Part shown: in pieces, positions 1 to 9,451 of the stretch
Layout: the number at the start of each line of letters is the position of its first letter
How positions within the stretch are numbered: position 1 is the stretch's first letter
Assembly: GCF_036227265.1 (NCBI RefSeq)
Contig: NZ_CP109446.1
Location: 2,741,501-2,805,500, forward strand
Length of the DNA stretch: 64,000 nucleotides
Reading direction: 5' to 3'
Origin: Streptomyces sp. NBC_01476
GTDB taxonomy: Bacteria > Actinomycetota > Actinomycetes > Streptomycetales > Streptomycetaceae
Position numbers and translations under genes: made by a program
Notes under the pieces: generated by a model
What the model saw: only the letters and a program-made list of their open reading frames with translations
The model's database searches: none
Told to the model about the DNA's origin: nothing

Positions 1-2
1 CC

Positions 3-779
3 GGCGGCTCGCCCGAGGCCGAGCTGATGTACCTCACCTTGCTGGAACGCCAGCGGGCGGCGGGTGTGGTGCTCACCGGCAGCACCGTCGAGAGCCGCGC
101 GCACACCGCGGCGGTCACCGCGAGGCTGACCCGGCTGGCCGCGTCCGGCACGCGGATCGTGCTCTGCGGCCGTCCGCCGCTGGAGCCGGCCGACGACGCA
201 CTCGGCCTGATCACCATCGCTTTCGACAACCGCGGCGGCGCCCGCCGGCTGACCGAACACCTCCTCTCGCTCGGCCACCGCCGGATCGGGTACGTCGCGG
301 GCCCGGTCGAACGCAGCACCACGCGGCACCGGCTGGAGGGGCACCGGGAAGCGCTGGCCGCCCGAGGTCTCGGCCCGGACACCCCGGCCGGCGCCAACGC
401 GCTGCGGCTCACGGTGCACGGCGGCTACAACCGGTCCGCCGGATATGACGCGACACGTGAACTGCTGCGCAGGGACGCCGGGGTGACCGCGATCGTGGCC
501 GCCAACGACACCGTGGCGCTGGGCGTGTGCGCCGCGCTGCGGGACGCCGGGCTCGACATTCCCGGCGATGTCTCGGTGGCGGGCTTCGACGATCTGCCGT
601 TCAGCGTGGACGCCTCCCCCGCGCTGACCACCGTCCGTATCCCGCTGCAGGAGGCGGGCGCCCGGGCGGGTCGGTTCGTGATGGGACGCGAGGCGCCGCC
701 GCCCGGCGCGGTGGCCTCGGTCGCGACCGAGCTGATGGTCCGAGGGTCGACGGCGCCCCCGGCGTCAGGGCATCGCTGA
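3..779 (+). CDS. LacI-family transcriptional regulator, 5' truncated by window edge
   Basis: This is the effector-binding and dimerisation part of a LacI/GalR repressor. The reading frame is open to the left edge, so the N-terminal helix-turn-helix and the true start lie outside the window. Visible family hallmarks are the GHRRIGYVAG stretch, the AIVAANDTVALG effector-pocket segment, DVSVAGFDDLPF, and the C-terminal PALTTVRIPLQEAG. Such proteins normally sense a sugar and repress a nearby uptake or catabolic operon. No sugar transporter follows it here, so the target is unknown. It ends about 90 bp before a divergently functioning MarR-GNAT gene on the same strand. Confidence 0.9.
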   Translation, partial: GGSPEAELMYLTLLERQRAAGVVLTGSTVESRAHTAAVTARLTRLAASGTRIVLCGRPPLEPADDALGLITIAFDNRGGARRLTEHLLSLGHRRIGYVAGPVERSTTRHRLEGHREALAARGLGPDTPAGANALRLTVHGGYNRSAGYDATRELLRRDAGVTAIVAANDTVALGVCAALRDAGLDIPGDVSVAGFDDLPFSVDASPALTTVRIPLQEAGARAGRFVMGREAPPPGAVASVATELMVRGSTAPPASGHR

Positions 780-832
780 AGTTATCCACAGGCAGGAATT
801 CGGCCCTTCCGCGCGGTCTGCGCTCCGGCTTA

Positions 833-851
833 CCTTTGACTCGGGCAAAGG
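833..851. promoter_or_regulatory. Candidate operator of the MarR-GNAT gene
   Basis: An inverted repeat CCTTTG-(7)-CAAAGG lies 16 bp before the MarR-GNAT start codon. It overlaps a possible -35 element (TTTGAC) and is the kind of short dyad on which MarR proteins autoregulate. The dyad is seen directly; its function is inferred from position. Confidence 0.4.
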
Positions 852-867
852 AAATTGGGGAGGGACC

Positions 868-1794
868 ATGGCCGTCAAGGACGTCCGGGAGTTCAACCGC
901 TTCTACACCAATCTCATCGGCGCGCTGGACTACAGCCGCCACCTGCACACGCCGTTCACCCTGACCGAGGCGCGTGTGCTGTACGAACTCGCGCACGCGC
1001 CGCGCACCGACGCGGCCGATCTCCGGGTGGAGCTGTCGCTCGACGCGGGCCATCTCAGCCGGATGCTGGCGAAGTTCGAGGAGCAGCAGCTCGTCACCCG
1101 CGGGCCCTCGGAGCAGGACGCCCGGCGGCAGCGGATAGCGCTGACGACGCGCGGCGAGGAAGCGGCGTCGCTGCTGGAGGAGCGGTCGCAGGACGCGGTG
1201 AACACGCTGCTCGGCCCGATACCGCCTGACGACCGCAAGCGGCTGACCGAGGCCATGCGCACGGTCCGCGACATACTCCGCGAGGATCAGCGGGAACCCG
1301 CGGCCGAACGGGTGACCGTGCGCGGCCCGCGCCCCGGCGACCTCGGCTGGGCCATCGAGCGGAACGCCGCTGTGTACGCGGCGGAGTTCGGCTGGAACGA
1401 GGAGTACGAGGTGCTGGTCGCCCGGATCGTCGCGGACTTCGCCGCCTCGCACGATCCGCAGCGGGAGGCGGTGTGGATAGCCGAACTCGACGGCGAACGG
1501 GCCGGCTGCGTCTTCTGCGTGCGGGACGAAGCCCCCGGCACCGCGCGGTTACGGCTGCTGCTGGTCGATCCGGCCGCACGGGGGCACGGCATAGGCGGTC
1601 GGCTGGTGGCCGAGTGCGTCGCCTTCGCCCTGGCGGCCGATTACACCGCGTTGGTCCTGTGGACGAATGACGTACTGTCCGGCGCCCGCCGGATATACCA
1701 GCGCGCCGGATTCGAACTCGTGCGGGAGGAGGCACACCACAGTTTCGGGCACGACCTCGTCGGGCAGGACTGGCGCCTGGACTTGGCGCGCTGA
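868..1794 (+). CDS. MarR-type HTH / GNAT acetyltransferase fusion protein (TTA-containing)
   Basis: A 308-residue protein in two parts. Residues about 30-140 are a MarR winged helix (the LSLDAGHLSRMLAKFE recognition region followed by the LTTRGEE wing). Residues about 150-300 are a GNAT domain with the acetyl-CoA loop ARGHGIGGRL near residues 237-246. The MarR-GNAT architecture is common in actinobacteria and its substrates are mostly unknown. The start follows GGGAGGG with 4 bp spacing. Leu228 is encoded by a TTA codon at 1549-1551, one of only two in-frame TTA codons I found in the genes of this window. In Streptomyces this would make translation depend on the bldA tRNA and tie the gene to development. 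A dyad just upstream may be its own operator. Confidence 0.88.
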   Translation: MAVKDVREFNRFYTNLIGALDYSRHLHTPFTLTEARVLYELAHAPRTDAADLRVELSLDAGHLSRMLAKFEEQQLVTRGPSEQDARRQRIALTTRGEEAASLLEERSQDAVNTLLGPIPPDDRKRLTEAMRTVRDILREDQREPAAERVTVRGPRPGDLGWAIERNAAVYAAEFGWNEEYEVLVARIVADFAASHDPQREAVWIAELDGERAGCVFCVRDEAPGTARLRLLLVDPAARGHGIGGRLVAECVAFALAADYTALVLWTNDVLSGARRIYQRAGFELVREEAHHSFGHDLVGQDWRLDLAR

Positions 1795-1947
1795 GGGGGC
1801 GTCACTCCTCTCGAACAGGGACGCTCCGGCAGGTGGCCGGCGCCGGGCGGAGTGCTCGGCCGCGGTCGCGGGGAGGTCGGGCCGCGGGGCGTCGTGTGCG
1901 GCCGACCATGGTTGACCGGGCCCGACCCGGTGCCTAGTGTCCGGCGA

Positions 1948-2745
1948 ATGAGACTCGCCTTCTCCACCCTCGGGGTCCCCGCACTCTCCGTCGATCAGGT
2001 GGTCCGGCTCGCGTCGGAACACGGCTACCACGGTGTCGAACTGCGCGCGAGCGAGGAAGGCCCGGTGCACACCGGGCTGTCGGCCGGCGAACGCGCCCGG
2101 GTGGCCGGGCAGTTCGCGAAGGCGGGGGTCGAGATCCTCACCGTGGCCGGCTACGCGAAGGTGGCGGCGGCGGGGGACGACGGGCCGGTGCTGGACGAGA
2201 TCGGCGCCGCCATGACGCTCGCCGCCGACCTGGGGGCCTCCTGCGTACGGGTCTTCCCCGGCGGCGGGGATCTGCCGGCCGGCGAGGCCGACACGCTGGC
2301 GGCCCGGCGGCTCGCGGCAGTGGCGCCGATCGCCGACGACCTCGGTGTACGGGTGCTGCTGGAGACCCATGACTCGCACCGCACCGGGGCGGACGTGGCG
2401 CGGGTGCTGGGCCTGGTGGGGCACCGTTCGGTGGGGGCGATCTGGGATGTGCTGCACACCTGGCTGGCCGGTGAACAGCCGTCGTCCACCTATCCGGTGC
2501 TCAGTCCCTACCTCGGCTACGTACAGGTGAAGGATGTCGCGTCGGCGGAGGACACGACGCCGCTGCCGCTGGGGGCGGGGGTGCTGCCGCTGACCGAGAC
2601 GGTGGAGGTGCTCAGCCGGGCGGGATGGGACGGCTGGTTGTGCTGGGAGTACGAGAAGCGGTGGTACGACGCGGCGGCCGAGCTGCCGGGACTGCTGGGA
2701 CCGGCCCGGGAGCATCTGACGCGGCTGCTGGTCGAGTCGGCCTGA
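1948..2745 (+). CDS. Sugar phosphate isomerase/epimerase family protein (xylose-isomerase-like TIM barrel)
   Basis: A 265-residue protein of the AP-endonuclease-2 / xylose-isomerase-like TIM-barrel superfamily, probably cytoplasmic and metal dependent. It begins MRLAFSTLGVPALSV. Likely metal ligands are the Glu in VLLETHDSH, the Asp in AIWDVLHTW and the Glu in LCWEYEKRW. The ATG at 1948 is chosen because the family starts directly with the first strand; the longer upstream frame lacks any domain sequence. The substrate cannot be read from the sequence. Relatives isomerise hydroxypyruvate, inosose or ketohexoses. It stands alone between a MarR-GNAT gene and a lipoprotein gene. Confidence 0.8.
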   Translation: MRLAFSTLGVPALSVDQVVRLASEHGYHGVELRASEEGPVHTGLSAGERARVAGQFAKAGVEILTVAGYAKVAAAGDDGPVLDEIGAAMTLAADLGASCVRVFPGGGDLPAGEADTLAARRLAAVAPIADDLGVRVLLETHDSHRTGADVARVLGLVGHRSVGAIWDVLHTWLAGEQPSSTYPVLSPYLGYVQVKDVASAEDTTPLPLGAGVLPLTETVEVLSRAGWDGWLCWEYEKRWYDAAAELPGLLGPAREHLTRLLVESA

Positions 2746-2810
2746 TCGCTCGGCGCCCACCGTCCGATGGTGGGGGCCGGGCGGAACCGGTCGGGGACGG
2801 CGGGCGTCCC

Positions 2811-3359
2811 ATGGGCATGCTGACAGTGGACCTGCGCAGAGTGCTCGCGGCCGCACTGCTGACCGCATCCGTGACGATGTTCGCCGCCGGTTGCGGCGAG
2901 AAGGGGGAGGCCGGGGGCGGCCCACGGAAGGACAGAGTGGACGGCGGGACGGTGCCCTCGGTGCGTGTCGAGCCGTCGGGCTCCGACGGGAAGACGGCTC
3001 CGTTCCGGGTGGTGTACTTCTCGTCGTCGGAACCGGCCGCCCCCGAGGCGCACGAGGTGCTGCACGATGCGGGCGAACTCGGCCGGTTCGCCGCGAAGGT
3101 GGCGCCGCAAGACCGGCAGGCGGCCGAGATCACGGCCGGGGGGAAGGACACGGACTTCTCCCGGGACGTGCTGGTGGGCTGGACGGCGTCCACGGGGTGC
3201 AGCGCCGCCACCGCTGCGGTGCTCCATATTGCGGACGACCGGTTGTCGGTGCGGGTCAGCCAGCCGGAGCCGCCGCGGGAGTGTCTGCGGGCGTTCGTGG
3301 CAACGGTGCTCTTCGCAGTGCCGAAGGAGAGCATGCCGGCGAATCCGGTGTTCGGCTGA
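2811..3359 (+). CDS. Small lipoprotein of unknown function
   Basis: A 182-residue predicted lipoprotein. A hydrophobic signal sequence ends in a lipobox-like AAGC, placing the lipidated cysteine at residue 28, followed by a charged Gly-rich linker. The rest is a globular domain with a pair of cysteines (in STGCSAAT and RECLRAF) that could form a disulphide. I do not recognise the family. An internal ATG two codons downstream (2817) is an equally good start. A hairpin at 3378-3403 probably terminates it. Confidence 0.7.
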   Translation: MGMLTVDLRRVLAAALLTASVTMFAAGCGEKGEAGGGPRKDRVDGGTVPSVRVEPSGSDGKTAPFRVVYFSSSEPAAPEAHEVLHDAGELGRFAAKVAPQDRQAAEITAGGKDTDFSRDVLVGWTASTGCSAATAAVLHIADDRLSVRVSQPEPPRECLRAFVATVLFAVPKESMPANPVFG

Positions 3360-3377
3360 CGTCCGCGCGGCCGGCGA

Positions 3378-3403
3378 GCCGGACCGGTCCCGTCCGGTCC
3401 GGC
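3378..3403. terminator. Hairpin terminator after lipoprotein gene
   Basis: A 10-bp perfect GC-rich stem (GCCGGACCGG / CCGGTCCGGC) with a 6-nt loop lies 18 bp after the lipoprotein stop and 90 bp before the convergent ABC transporter stop. It could serve both strands. There is no U-tract, as is usual in streptomycetes. Confidence 0.55.
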
Positions 3404-3492
3404 AGCGGGCCCGCAGGCACTGACCGACGGGGCTTGCCGGCTATCGGGGGGACAGGCCGGGCAGCCGGGCCTCGGCTCGGGCCGCGGGTCCG

Positions 3493-6400
3493 TCAGGCCG
3501 CTGCCGACAGCTCGCCGGTGAAGGTCCGCCACAGCTCGGCGTACCGGCCGGCGCGGGCGAGGAGCTCCTCGTGGGTGCCGTCCTCGATCACGCGCCCGTG
3601 GTCGAGGACCACGACGCGGTCGGCGCGGGCTGCGGTGGTGAGACGGTGTGCGACCACCAGCGTCGTACGGCGTATGGCGAGGCGGTCCGCGGCCTGGTTG
3701 ACCAGCCCTTCGGATGCCAGGTCGAGAGCGGCGGTGGCTTCGTCGAGCAACAGGACCGCCGGGTTGACCAGTTCGGCGCGGGCCAGTGCGATCAGCTGCC
3801 GCTGCCCGGCGGACAGGTTGCGCCCGCGCTCGGCGACCTCGTGCAGATAGCCGCCTTCGAGTGTCGCGATCATCGCGTCCGCGCCGACCGCGCGGGCCGC
3901 CGCCTCCACTTCGGCGTCGGTGGCGTCCATCCGCCCGTAGGCGATGGCGTCACGGACGGTGCCCGGGAAGAGATAGGGCTCCTGGGGGACGACGCCGAGT
4001 TGGTGGCGGTACTCGGCGAGGTCGAGTTCACGGATGTCGGTGCCGTCCACCAGGACGGCGCCGTCGGTCGGGTCGTAGAACCTGGCGACCATCTTGACCA
4101 GGGTGGACTTGCCCGCTCCGGTCTCGCCGACGAACGCCACGGTCTGCCCTGCGGGTACCCGCAGCGAGATGCCGGCGAGCGCTTCGGCGCCTTCGGCGGC
4201 GGCGCCTCCGTAGCGGAAGTGCACGTCGCGGAAGACGATCTCCCCGCGCAGCCGGGCAACCGGCTTCGGGGAGGCGGACGCCGGGGTGGCGGTGGGCTCG
4301 CGCAGCAGCTCACTGATCCGGCCGAGCGAGACGGTGGCCTGCTGGTAGCCGTCGAAGACCTGCGAGAGCTGCTGGACCGGTGAGAAGAACAGGTCGATGT
4401 AGAGCAGATACGCCACCAGGGCGCCGGCGGTGAGTGTCCCGTCGGTGACCCGGTGGGCGCCGACGATCAGGATCAGCGCCGCCGCGACGCTGGAGAGCAG
4501 TTGGACGAAGGGGAAGTAGACCGAGATCAGGAACTGGCCGCGTACGCGCGCCGTGCGGTAGTCGTCGCTGCGCTTCAGAAAGCGTTCCGCGCCGTGCCGT
4601 TCGCCCCGGAACGCCTGGACGACCCGGAGGCCGGCGACGTGCTCCTGCAGGTCGGCGTTGACGACGGCGACGCGCTCGCGGGCGGTTTCGTAGGCCCGCT
4701 TGGACTTGCGGCGGAAGATCCAGGTGCCGATGGCCAGCAGCGGCAGGGTGGCGAAGACCATGAGGGCGAGCTGCACGTCGATGGCGAGCAGCGCGACCAG
4801 GATGCCCACGAAGGTGAGCAGGCTGACGAGGGCGGTGACCAGGCCGGTCTGCAGGAAGGTGGAGAGCGCGTCCACGTCGGTGGTCATCCGGGTCATGATC
4901 CGGCCGGTCAGCTCGCGCTCGTAGTAGTCGAGCCCGAGGCGGTGCAGGTGGGCGAAGATCTTCACCCGCAGCGTGTAGAGGATGCGTTCGCCGGTGCGGC
5001 CGGTGAGCACGGTCGAGCCCCACTCCACCGCCCACTGGGTGAGCACCAGACCGAGCCCGAGCAGGGACGCCACCCAGACCGCGCCGAGGGCTTCCCGGCG
5101 GACACCGGCGTCGATGCCGTGCCGGATCAGGACTGGCAGCAGCAGGCCGGCGACCGCGTCGACCGCCACCAGCAGCAGGCTCAGCAGCAGCGGGGTGCGG
5201 AATCCGCGCAGCATGCTGCCCAGGCCGAAGGTGAGATCGGCGGCCCTGGCCCGCTCCTCGTCCACGTCGGGGGTGTCGTCCGCCGGCGGCAGGGCGGCCA
5301 CCTTGGCGAGCAGTTCGGGGGTGGCGGGCATCCCGGCGAGCGCGCCCGCCATGCCGCCCGCACCGCCTGCGGCCCCGCGTGGCACCGCCGGGGCGCCGCG
5401 GAGCGACCGCGCGGGATCGTCGGCGGTACGGCGGTCCGCGGGCCAGAGTTCGGGGGTGATCCCGGCGGCGGGCTCGTCGGTGGCGGCTGTCACGGCGGGG
5501 GCTGTCACGGCGGCTGCGCCCACCGGGTCGAGTTCGACGACGTCGGCGCCCAGGGCGTCGGGGTCGGTGAGCAGCGCGCGGTAGAGGGCGCTGCGTTCTT
5601 CCAGTTCTTCGTGCGTGCCGATGTCCGCCAGCCGCCCGGCGTCCAGGACCGCGATCCGGTCGGCGAGTGCCAGTGTCGACCGGCGGTGGGCGATCAGCAG
5701 CGTCGTACGGCCGCGCATCACCTCGCGCAGCGCGTCGAAGATGTCGGCCTCGACCCGGGCGTCGACGGCGGAGGTGGCGTCGTCGAGCAGCAGCAGCCGG
5801 GGGTCGGTGAGGATCGCCCGGGCCAGGGCGACCCGCTGCCGCTGGCCACCGGAGAGGGTCAGGCCGTGCTCACCGACGACGGTGTCGTATCCGTCGGGCA
5901 GGTCGGTGATGAAGCCGTCCGCCTGGGCGGCCCGGGTGGCGGCGAGGATCTGCTCGTCGGTGGCCTCGGGGTGGCCGTAGGCGATGTTGGCCCGCACGGT
6001 GTCGGAGAAGAGGAAGCTGTCCTCCGGGACCAGGCCGATCACCGACCGCAGCGCGTCGAAGGTCAGCTCCCGCACGTCGGTGCCGCCGACCCGCACCGCG
6101 CCTCCGGTGACGTCGTAGAACCGGGGCAGCAGCAGGGAGATGGTGGACTTGCCTGAGCCGGAGGATCCGACCACGGCGACCGTCTCGCCGGGCGTGACGT
6201 GGAGGTCGAAGCCGTCGAGGACGGGCCGCTCCTCGGTGTAACCGAAGGTCACCTTGTCGAAGTCGACCGTGGCGGGCGCGTCCTGGGGCAGGGCGCCGGT
6301 GCCTTCCCGCAGGGTCGGTTCGGTGTCGATGAGTTCGAAGACGCGCTCCACGCCGGCCCGGGCCTGCTGGCCGACGGTGAGCATCATGGTGAGCATCCGG

Positions 6401-7287
6401 ACCGGGCCGGTGAGCTGCGCGAGGTAGGTCGAGAAGGCGACGAAGGTGCCCAGCGTGATCTGCCCGCGGGTGGCCATCCAGCCGCCGAGCGCCAGCATGC
6501 CGATCTGGCCGAGTGACGGCACCGCCTGGAGCGCCGGGGTGTAGCGGGCGCTGAGCCGGACGGTGCGCAGCCGGCCCGCGAAGAGGCGGCGGCTGACCGT
6601 CTCCAGCTTGCCCATCTCCTGCCGCTCCTGGCCGAAGCCCTTGACCACGCGGACGCCGGTGACCGAGCCGTCCACGATGCCCGCGACGGCTGCCGCCTGC
6701 CCCTGGGCGTACCAGGTCGCGGGAAAGAGCCGTTTGCGCGACCGGTCGGCGATGAACCACAGGGCCGGGGCCACCGCCAGCGCGACCAGGGTGAGCAGCG
6801 GGGAGAGCGTCAGCATCACCACGAGCGAGAGCACGAAGAGCAGCAGGTTGCCGATCATCATCGGCAGCATGAACAGGAGGCCCTGGATGAGCTGGAGGTC
6901 GCTGGTGGCCCGGCCGACCACCTGACCGGTGCTCAGTTCGTCCTGGCGGCGGCCGTCGAGCCGCATCAGCGAGCGGAACATGTCGTTGCGCATGTCGTGC
7001 TGCACATCGAGGGCGAGCCGTCCGCCGTAGTAGCGCCGCACGTAGGTGAGGAGATAGACCGCGATCGCGGCACCGACGAGGGCGAAGGCCCAGGGCGCGA
7101 GGGGTTTGTCGTGCTTGACGATGACGTCGTCGATGATCAGCTTCGGGACGAGGGGAACGAGGGCGGTGACGCCCATACCGCCGAGCGACGCGCCGAGTGC
7201 CAGCAGCACCTCGCGTTTGTAGCGCCAGCAGTACGCGGTCAGCCGGCGCAGCCACCCCTGCTCCGGTTCGTCCTTGGCCCTCGCCAC
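3493..7287 (-). CDS. Fused double ABC exporter (two TMD-NBD units in one chain)
   Basis: A 1264-residue protein containing two complete ABC half-exporters in tandem. The first has membrane segments from about residue 25 to 310, a Walker A GSSGSGKST near 375 and signature LSGGQRQR. The second has membrane segments from about 690 to 1000, Walker A GETGAGKST near 1080 and a variant signature LSAGQRQL. Most bacterial relatives are two separate genes forming a heterodimer; here they are joined by an Ala/Pro-rich linker around residues 600-690. It is likely a multidrug or lipid exporter in the cytoplasmic membrane. The GTG at 7287 is chosen because GGAGG precedes it by 5 bp and the upstream 49 codons look non-coding. 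Confidence 0.9.
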   Translation of the reverse strand: MARAKDEPEQGWLRRLTAYCWRYKREVLLALGASLGGMGVTALVPLVPKLIIDDVIVKHDKPLAPWAFALVGAAIAVYLLTYVRRYYGGRLALDVQHDMRNDMFRSLMRLDGRRQDELSTGQVVGRATSDLQLIQGLLFMLPMMIGNLLLFVLSLVVMLTLSPLLTLVALAVAPALWFIADRSRKRLFPATWYAQGQAAAVAGIVDGSVTGVRVVKGFGQERQEMGKLETVSRRLFAGRLRTVRLSARYTPALQAVPSLGQIGMLALGGWMATRGQITLGTFVAFSTYLAQLTGPVRMLTMMLTVGQQARAGVERVFELIDTEPTLREGTGALPQDAPATVDFDKVTFGYTEERPVLDGFDLHVTPGETVAVVGSSGSGKSTISLLLPRFYDVTGGAVRVGGTDVRELTFDALRSVIGLVPEDSFLFSDTVRANIAYGHPEATDEQILAATRAAQADGFITDLPDGYDTVVGEHGLTLSGGQRQRVALARAILTDPRLLLLDDATSAVDARVEADIFDALREVMRGRTTLLIAHRRSTLALADRIAVLDAGRLADIGTHEELEERSALYRALLTDPDALGADVVELDPVGAAAVTAPAVTAATDEPAAGITPELWPADRRTADDPARSLRGAPAVPRGAAGGAGGMAGALAGMPATPELLAKVAALPPADDTPDVDEERARAADLTFGLGSMLRGFRTPLLLSLLLVAVDAVAGLLLPVLIRHGIDAGVRREALGAVWVASLLGLGLVLTQWAVEWGSTVLTGRTGERILYTLRVKIFAHLHRLGLDYYERELTGRIMTRMTTDVDALSTFLQTGLVTALVSLLTFVGILVALLAIDVQLALMVFATLPLLAIGTWIFRRKSKRAYETARERVAVVNADLQEHVAGLRVVQAFRGERHGAERFLKRSDDYRTARVRGQFLISVYFPFVQLLSSVAAALILIVGAHRVTDGTLTAGALVAYLLYIDLFFSPVQQLSQVFDGYQQATVSLGRISELLREPTATPASASPKPVARLRGEIVFRDVHFRYGGAAAEGAEALAGISLRVPAGQTVAFVGETGAGKSTLVKMVARFYDPTDGAVLVDGTDIRELDLAEYRHQLGVVPQEPYLFPGTVRDAIAYGRMDATDAEVEAAARAVGADAMIATLEGGYLHEVAERGRNLSAGQRQLIALARAELVNPAVLLLDEATAALDLASEGLVNQAADRLAIRRTTLVVAHRLTTAARADRVVVLDHGRVIEDGTHEELLARAGRYAELWRTFTGELSAAA

Positions 7288-7418
7288 ACGGTCCTCCCAC
7301 CGATCGTCGGGCGGCCGAAGCCGGCCGCCCGTGTCACCGCTTGTCCGTCCCTTTGTCCGTCTGTGCCCGAGGCTGCAACGCCCCGGGCTGCGCGTTTCAT
7401 CCTCCCGCAACACATACA

Positions 7419-7454
7419 ACGACCAAGGTCGCACATGAGTGCGACCTTGGTCGT
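7419..7454. terminator. 16-bp perfect hairpin downstream of the ureohydrolase gene
   Basis: A perfect 16-bp stem with a 4-nt loop (arms 7419-7434 and 7439-7454), 16 bp after the stop of the minus-strand ureohydrolase gene. On that strand it is followed by a moderately T-rich stretch, so it is best read as its rho-independent terminator, separating it from the downstream ABC exporter. Confidence 0.75.
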
Positions 7455-7470
7455 AGTCGGTTCGGGTGAA

Positions 7471-8430
7471 TCAGTGGGCGTCGGCGATCTGCCGGGACAT
7501 GATCGTCGTCAGCTCGTAGGCGGTGTGCGAGGCGGCGACCGAGGTGATCTCGGCATGGTCGTAGGCCGGGGCAACCTCCACGACGTCCGCCGAGACGAGC
7601 CGGCAGCCGGACAGGCCGCGCAGGATCTCCAGCAGTTCCCGTGAGGTCATGCCGCCGGCCTCGGGGGTGCCGGTGCCGGGCGCGTGGGCCGGGTCGAGGA
7701 CGTCGATGTCGACGGAGATGTACAGCGGCCGGTCGCCGATCCGCTCACGCAGTTGCTGGGCGACCTCGTCGACGCCGCGGCGCATCACGTCCGCCGAGGT
7801 GACGATGCCGAAGCCCATCCGCTCGTCGTCGTCCAGGTCCTTCTTCCCGTACAGGGGGCCGCGGGTGCCGACGTGGCTGAGCGCCGAGGTGTCGAGGATG
7901 CCCTCTTCGAAGGCGCGGCGGAAGGGCGTGCCGTGGGTGTAGGCGGCGCCGAAGTAGGTGTCCCAGGTGTCGAGGTGCGCGTCGAAGTGCAGCAGCGCGA
8001 CCGGGCCGTGCCGGCGGGCGACCGCCCGGATCAGCGGCAGGGCGATGGTGTGGTCACCGCCCAGGGTCATCAGCCGGGCGCCGGCGTCGAGCAGGTCGCC
8101 GGCTGCTGCCTCGATGGTCTCGACGGCCTCATTGATGTCGAACGGGTTGACGGCGATGTCGCCGGCGTCCGCGACCTGGGCAAGGGCGAAGGGCGAGGCG
8201 TCCTGGGCCGGGTTGTAGGGGCGCAGCAGCCGGGACGCCTCACGGATCGCATTGCCGCCGAAGCGCGCGCCGGGACGGAAGGAGACCCCGGCGTCGAAGG
8301 GCACCCCGACCACCGCGATGTCGGTGCTGCCGACCTCGTCCAGGCGCGGAAGCCGGGCGAAGGTCGCGGGACCCGCGTAGCGCGGGGTCCGGGAGGAGTC
8401 GACGGGGCCGCGCGGCTGCGCACTGCTCAT
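7471..8430 (-). CDS. speB: Agmatinase / ureohydrolase family protein
   Basis: A 319-residue Mn-dependent ureohydrolase. All metal-binding motifs are present: [18 protein letters not shown] and [19 protein letters not shown]. The family hydrolyses a guanidino group to urea; agmatine (to putrescine) is the usual assignment for this subtype, but guanidinobutyrate or arginine cannot be excluded. Start MSSAQPRG is preferred because AGGAAGG lies 8 bp upstream; an in-frame start 14 codons earlier lacks this. It is divergent from the phosphatase-like gene and followed by a strong hairpin. Confidence 0.85.
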   Translation of the reverse strand: MSSAQPRGPVDSSRTPRYAGPATFARLPRLDEVGSTDIAVVGVPFDAGVSFRPGARFGGNAIREASRLLRPYNPAQDASPFALAQVADAGDIAVNPFDINEAVETIEAAAGDLLDAGARLMTLGGDHTIALPLIRAVARRHGPVALLHFDAHLDTWDTYFGAAYTHGTPFRRAFEEGILDTSALSHVGTRGPLYGKKDLDDDERMGFGIVTSADVMRRGVDEVAQQLRERIGDRPLYISVDIDVLDPAHAPGTGTPEAGGMTSRELLEILRGLSGCRLVSADVVEVAPAYDHAEITSVAASHTAYELTTIMSRQIADAH

Positions 8431-8606
8431 GGAGGCTGCCTTCCTGGTGGGGTGGGGTCCGCGGGTGACCATATGTCTCCCGTGGCGGTCCCGGGATGTA
8501 CGTTTCCCCCAATTCGGGGCGGCGATTGTGCCTCGGCGTCGAGCCGTGGGTCCACTTGTCCACAGGCTGTCGCACGGCCGTACGCCGGGCGCGGGACAAT
8601 GACCGC

Positions 8607-9407
8607 ATGCCCATGGATCCCGCGCCCGTCGCCCCCAGCCGCCAGGACCTCGCCGACCACCTCATCCGCACCCGGATAGCCGGGGACGTCGCGACCAGCC
8701 GCGAGAACAACCTGGACCACTACCGCGCGCTCGCCGAGGGCGACCGCTACTACTGGCTCGGGCTGGATCTGGGTGACCGCTGGACGGATCCGGCGGCGGT
8801 GCTGGAGCTGATGGCCGCACGCTGCGGGGTGGTCGCCGACCCCGGGCACCGGCACGGGCAGGACACCATAGACGCCGAGCTGACCATCGACGCCCTGGAC
8901 CGGATGGCCGAAGCGCTGCGGAAGGCGGCGGAGAACGGCTCCCGGGTGCTGCTGGCCACGGGCCACCCGGCGGGTCTGTTCGCCGTCCACCACGCGCTGG
9001 CCGCGGCGCTCCGGGCGGCGGGGTGCTCGGTGGTCGCGCCGGCCGAGCACCTGTACGCCGACGGCGGTGAGATCCGTCATATCGCGGGCGTCTTCATGCT
9101 GCACCGGGCCGGCGGTCTGGTGCACACGCACTCGCCAGACCCGATGGCCGAGATCCTGGACGCCCTGGAGCGCGACGGCGACCCGCAGCCCGACCTGGTG
9201 ATAGCCGACCACGGCTGGGCCGGCTGCGCGGGCGGGCGCGGTCTGGAGACGGTGGGCTTCGCGGACTGCAACGACCCGGCGCTGTTCGTCGGTGAGGCCG
9301 AGGGCAGCATCCTGGTGAGCGTGCCGCTTGACGACAACGTGCCGCCGCAGCACTACGCACCGATGACCGCGTATCTGCTGGCCGCGGCGGGTCTCACCGG
9401 GGCGTAG
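8607..9407 (+). CDS. Phosphatase-like conserved protein
   Basis: A 266-residue cytoplasmic protein of a family widespread in streptomycetes and often labelled phosphatase, without characterised members that I know of. Visible features are conserved [19 protein letters not shown] near the N-terminus, a [16 protein letters not shown] segment, and acidic/His clusters [13 protein letters not shown] and [10 protein letters not shown] that could bind metal. It has no signal peptide or membrane segment. A second ATG two codons in (8613) is also possible. It stands divergent from the ureohydrolase gene with about 175 bp between them. The catalytic role is unproven. Confidence 0.7.
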   Translation: MPMDPAPVAPSRQDLADHLIRTRIAGDVATSRENNLDHYRALAEGDRYYWLGLDLGDRWTDPAAVLELMAARCGVVADPGHRHGQDTIDAELTIDALDRMAEALRKAAENGSRVLLATGHPAGLFAVHHALAAALRAAGCSVVAPAEHLYADGGEIRHIAGVFMLHRAGGLVHTHSPDPMAEILDALERDGDPQPDLVIADHGWAGCAGGRGLETVGFADCNDPALFVGEAEGSILVSVPLDDNVPPQHYAPMTAYLLAAAGLTGA

Positions 9408-9451
9408 GGCGGGCTCGGCGGGGCGGCCCGGGAGGCGGGCGCAGGCGGCGG

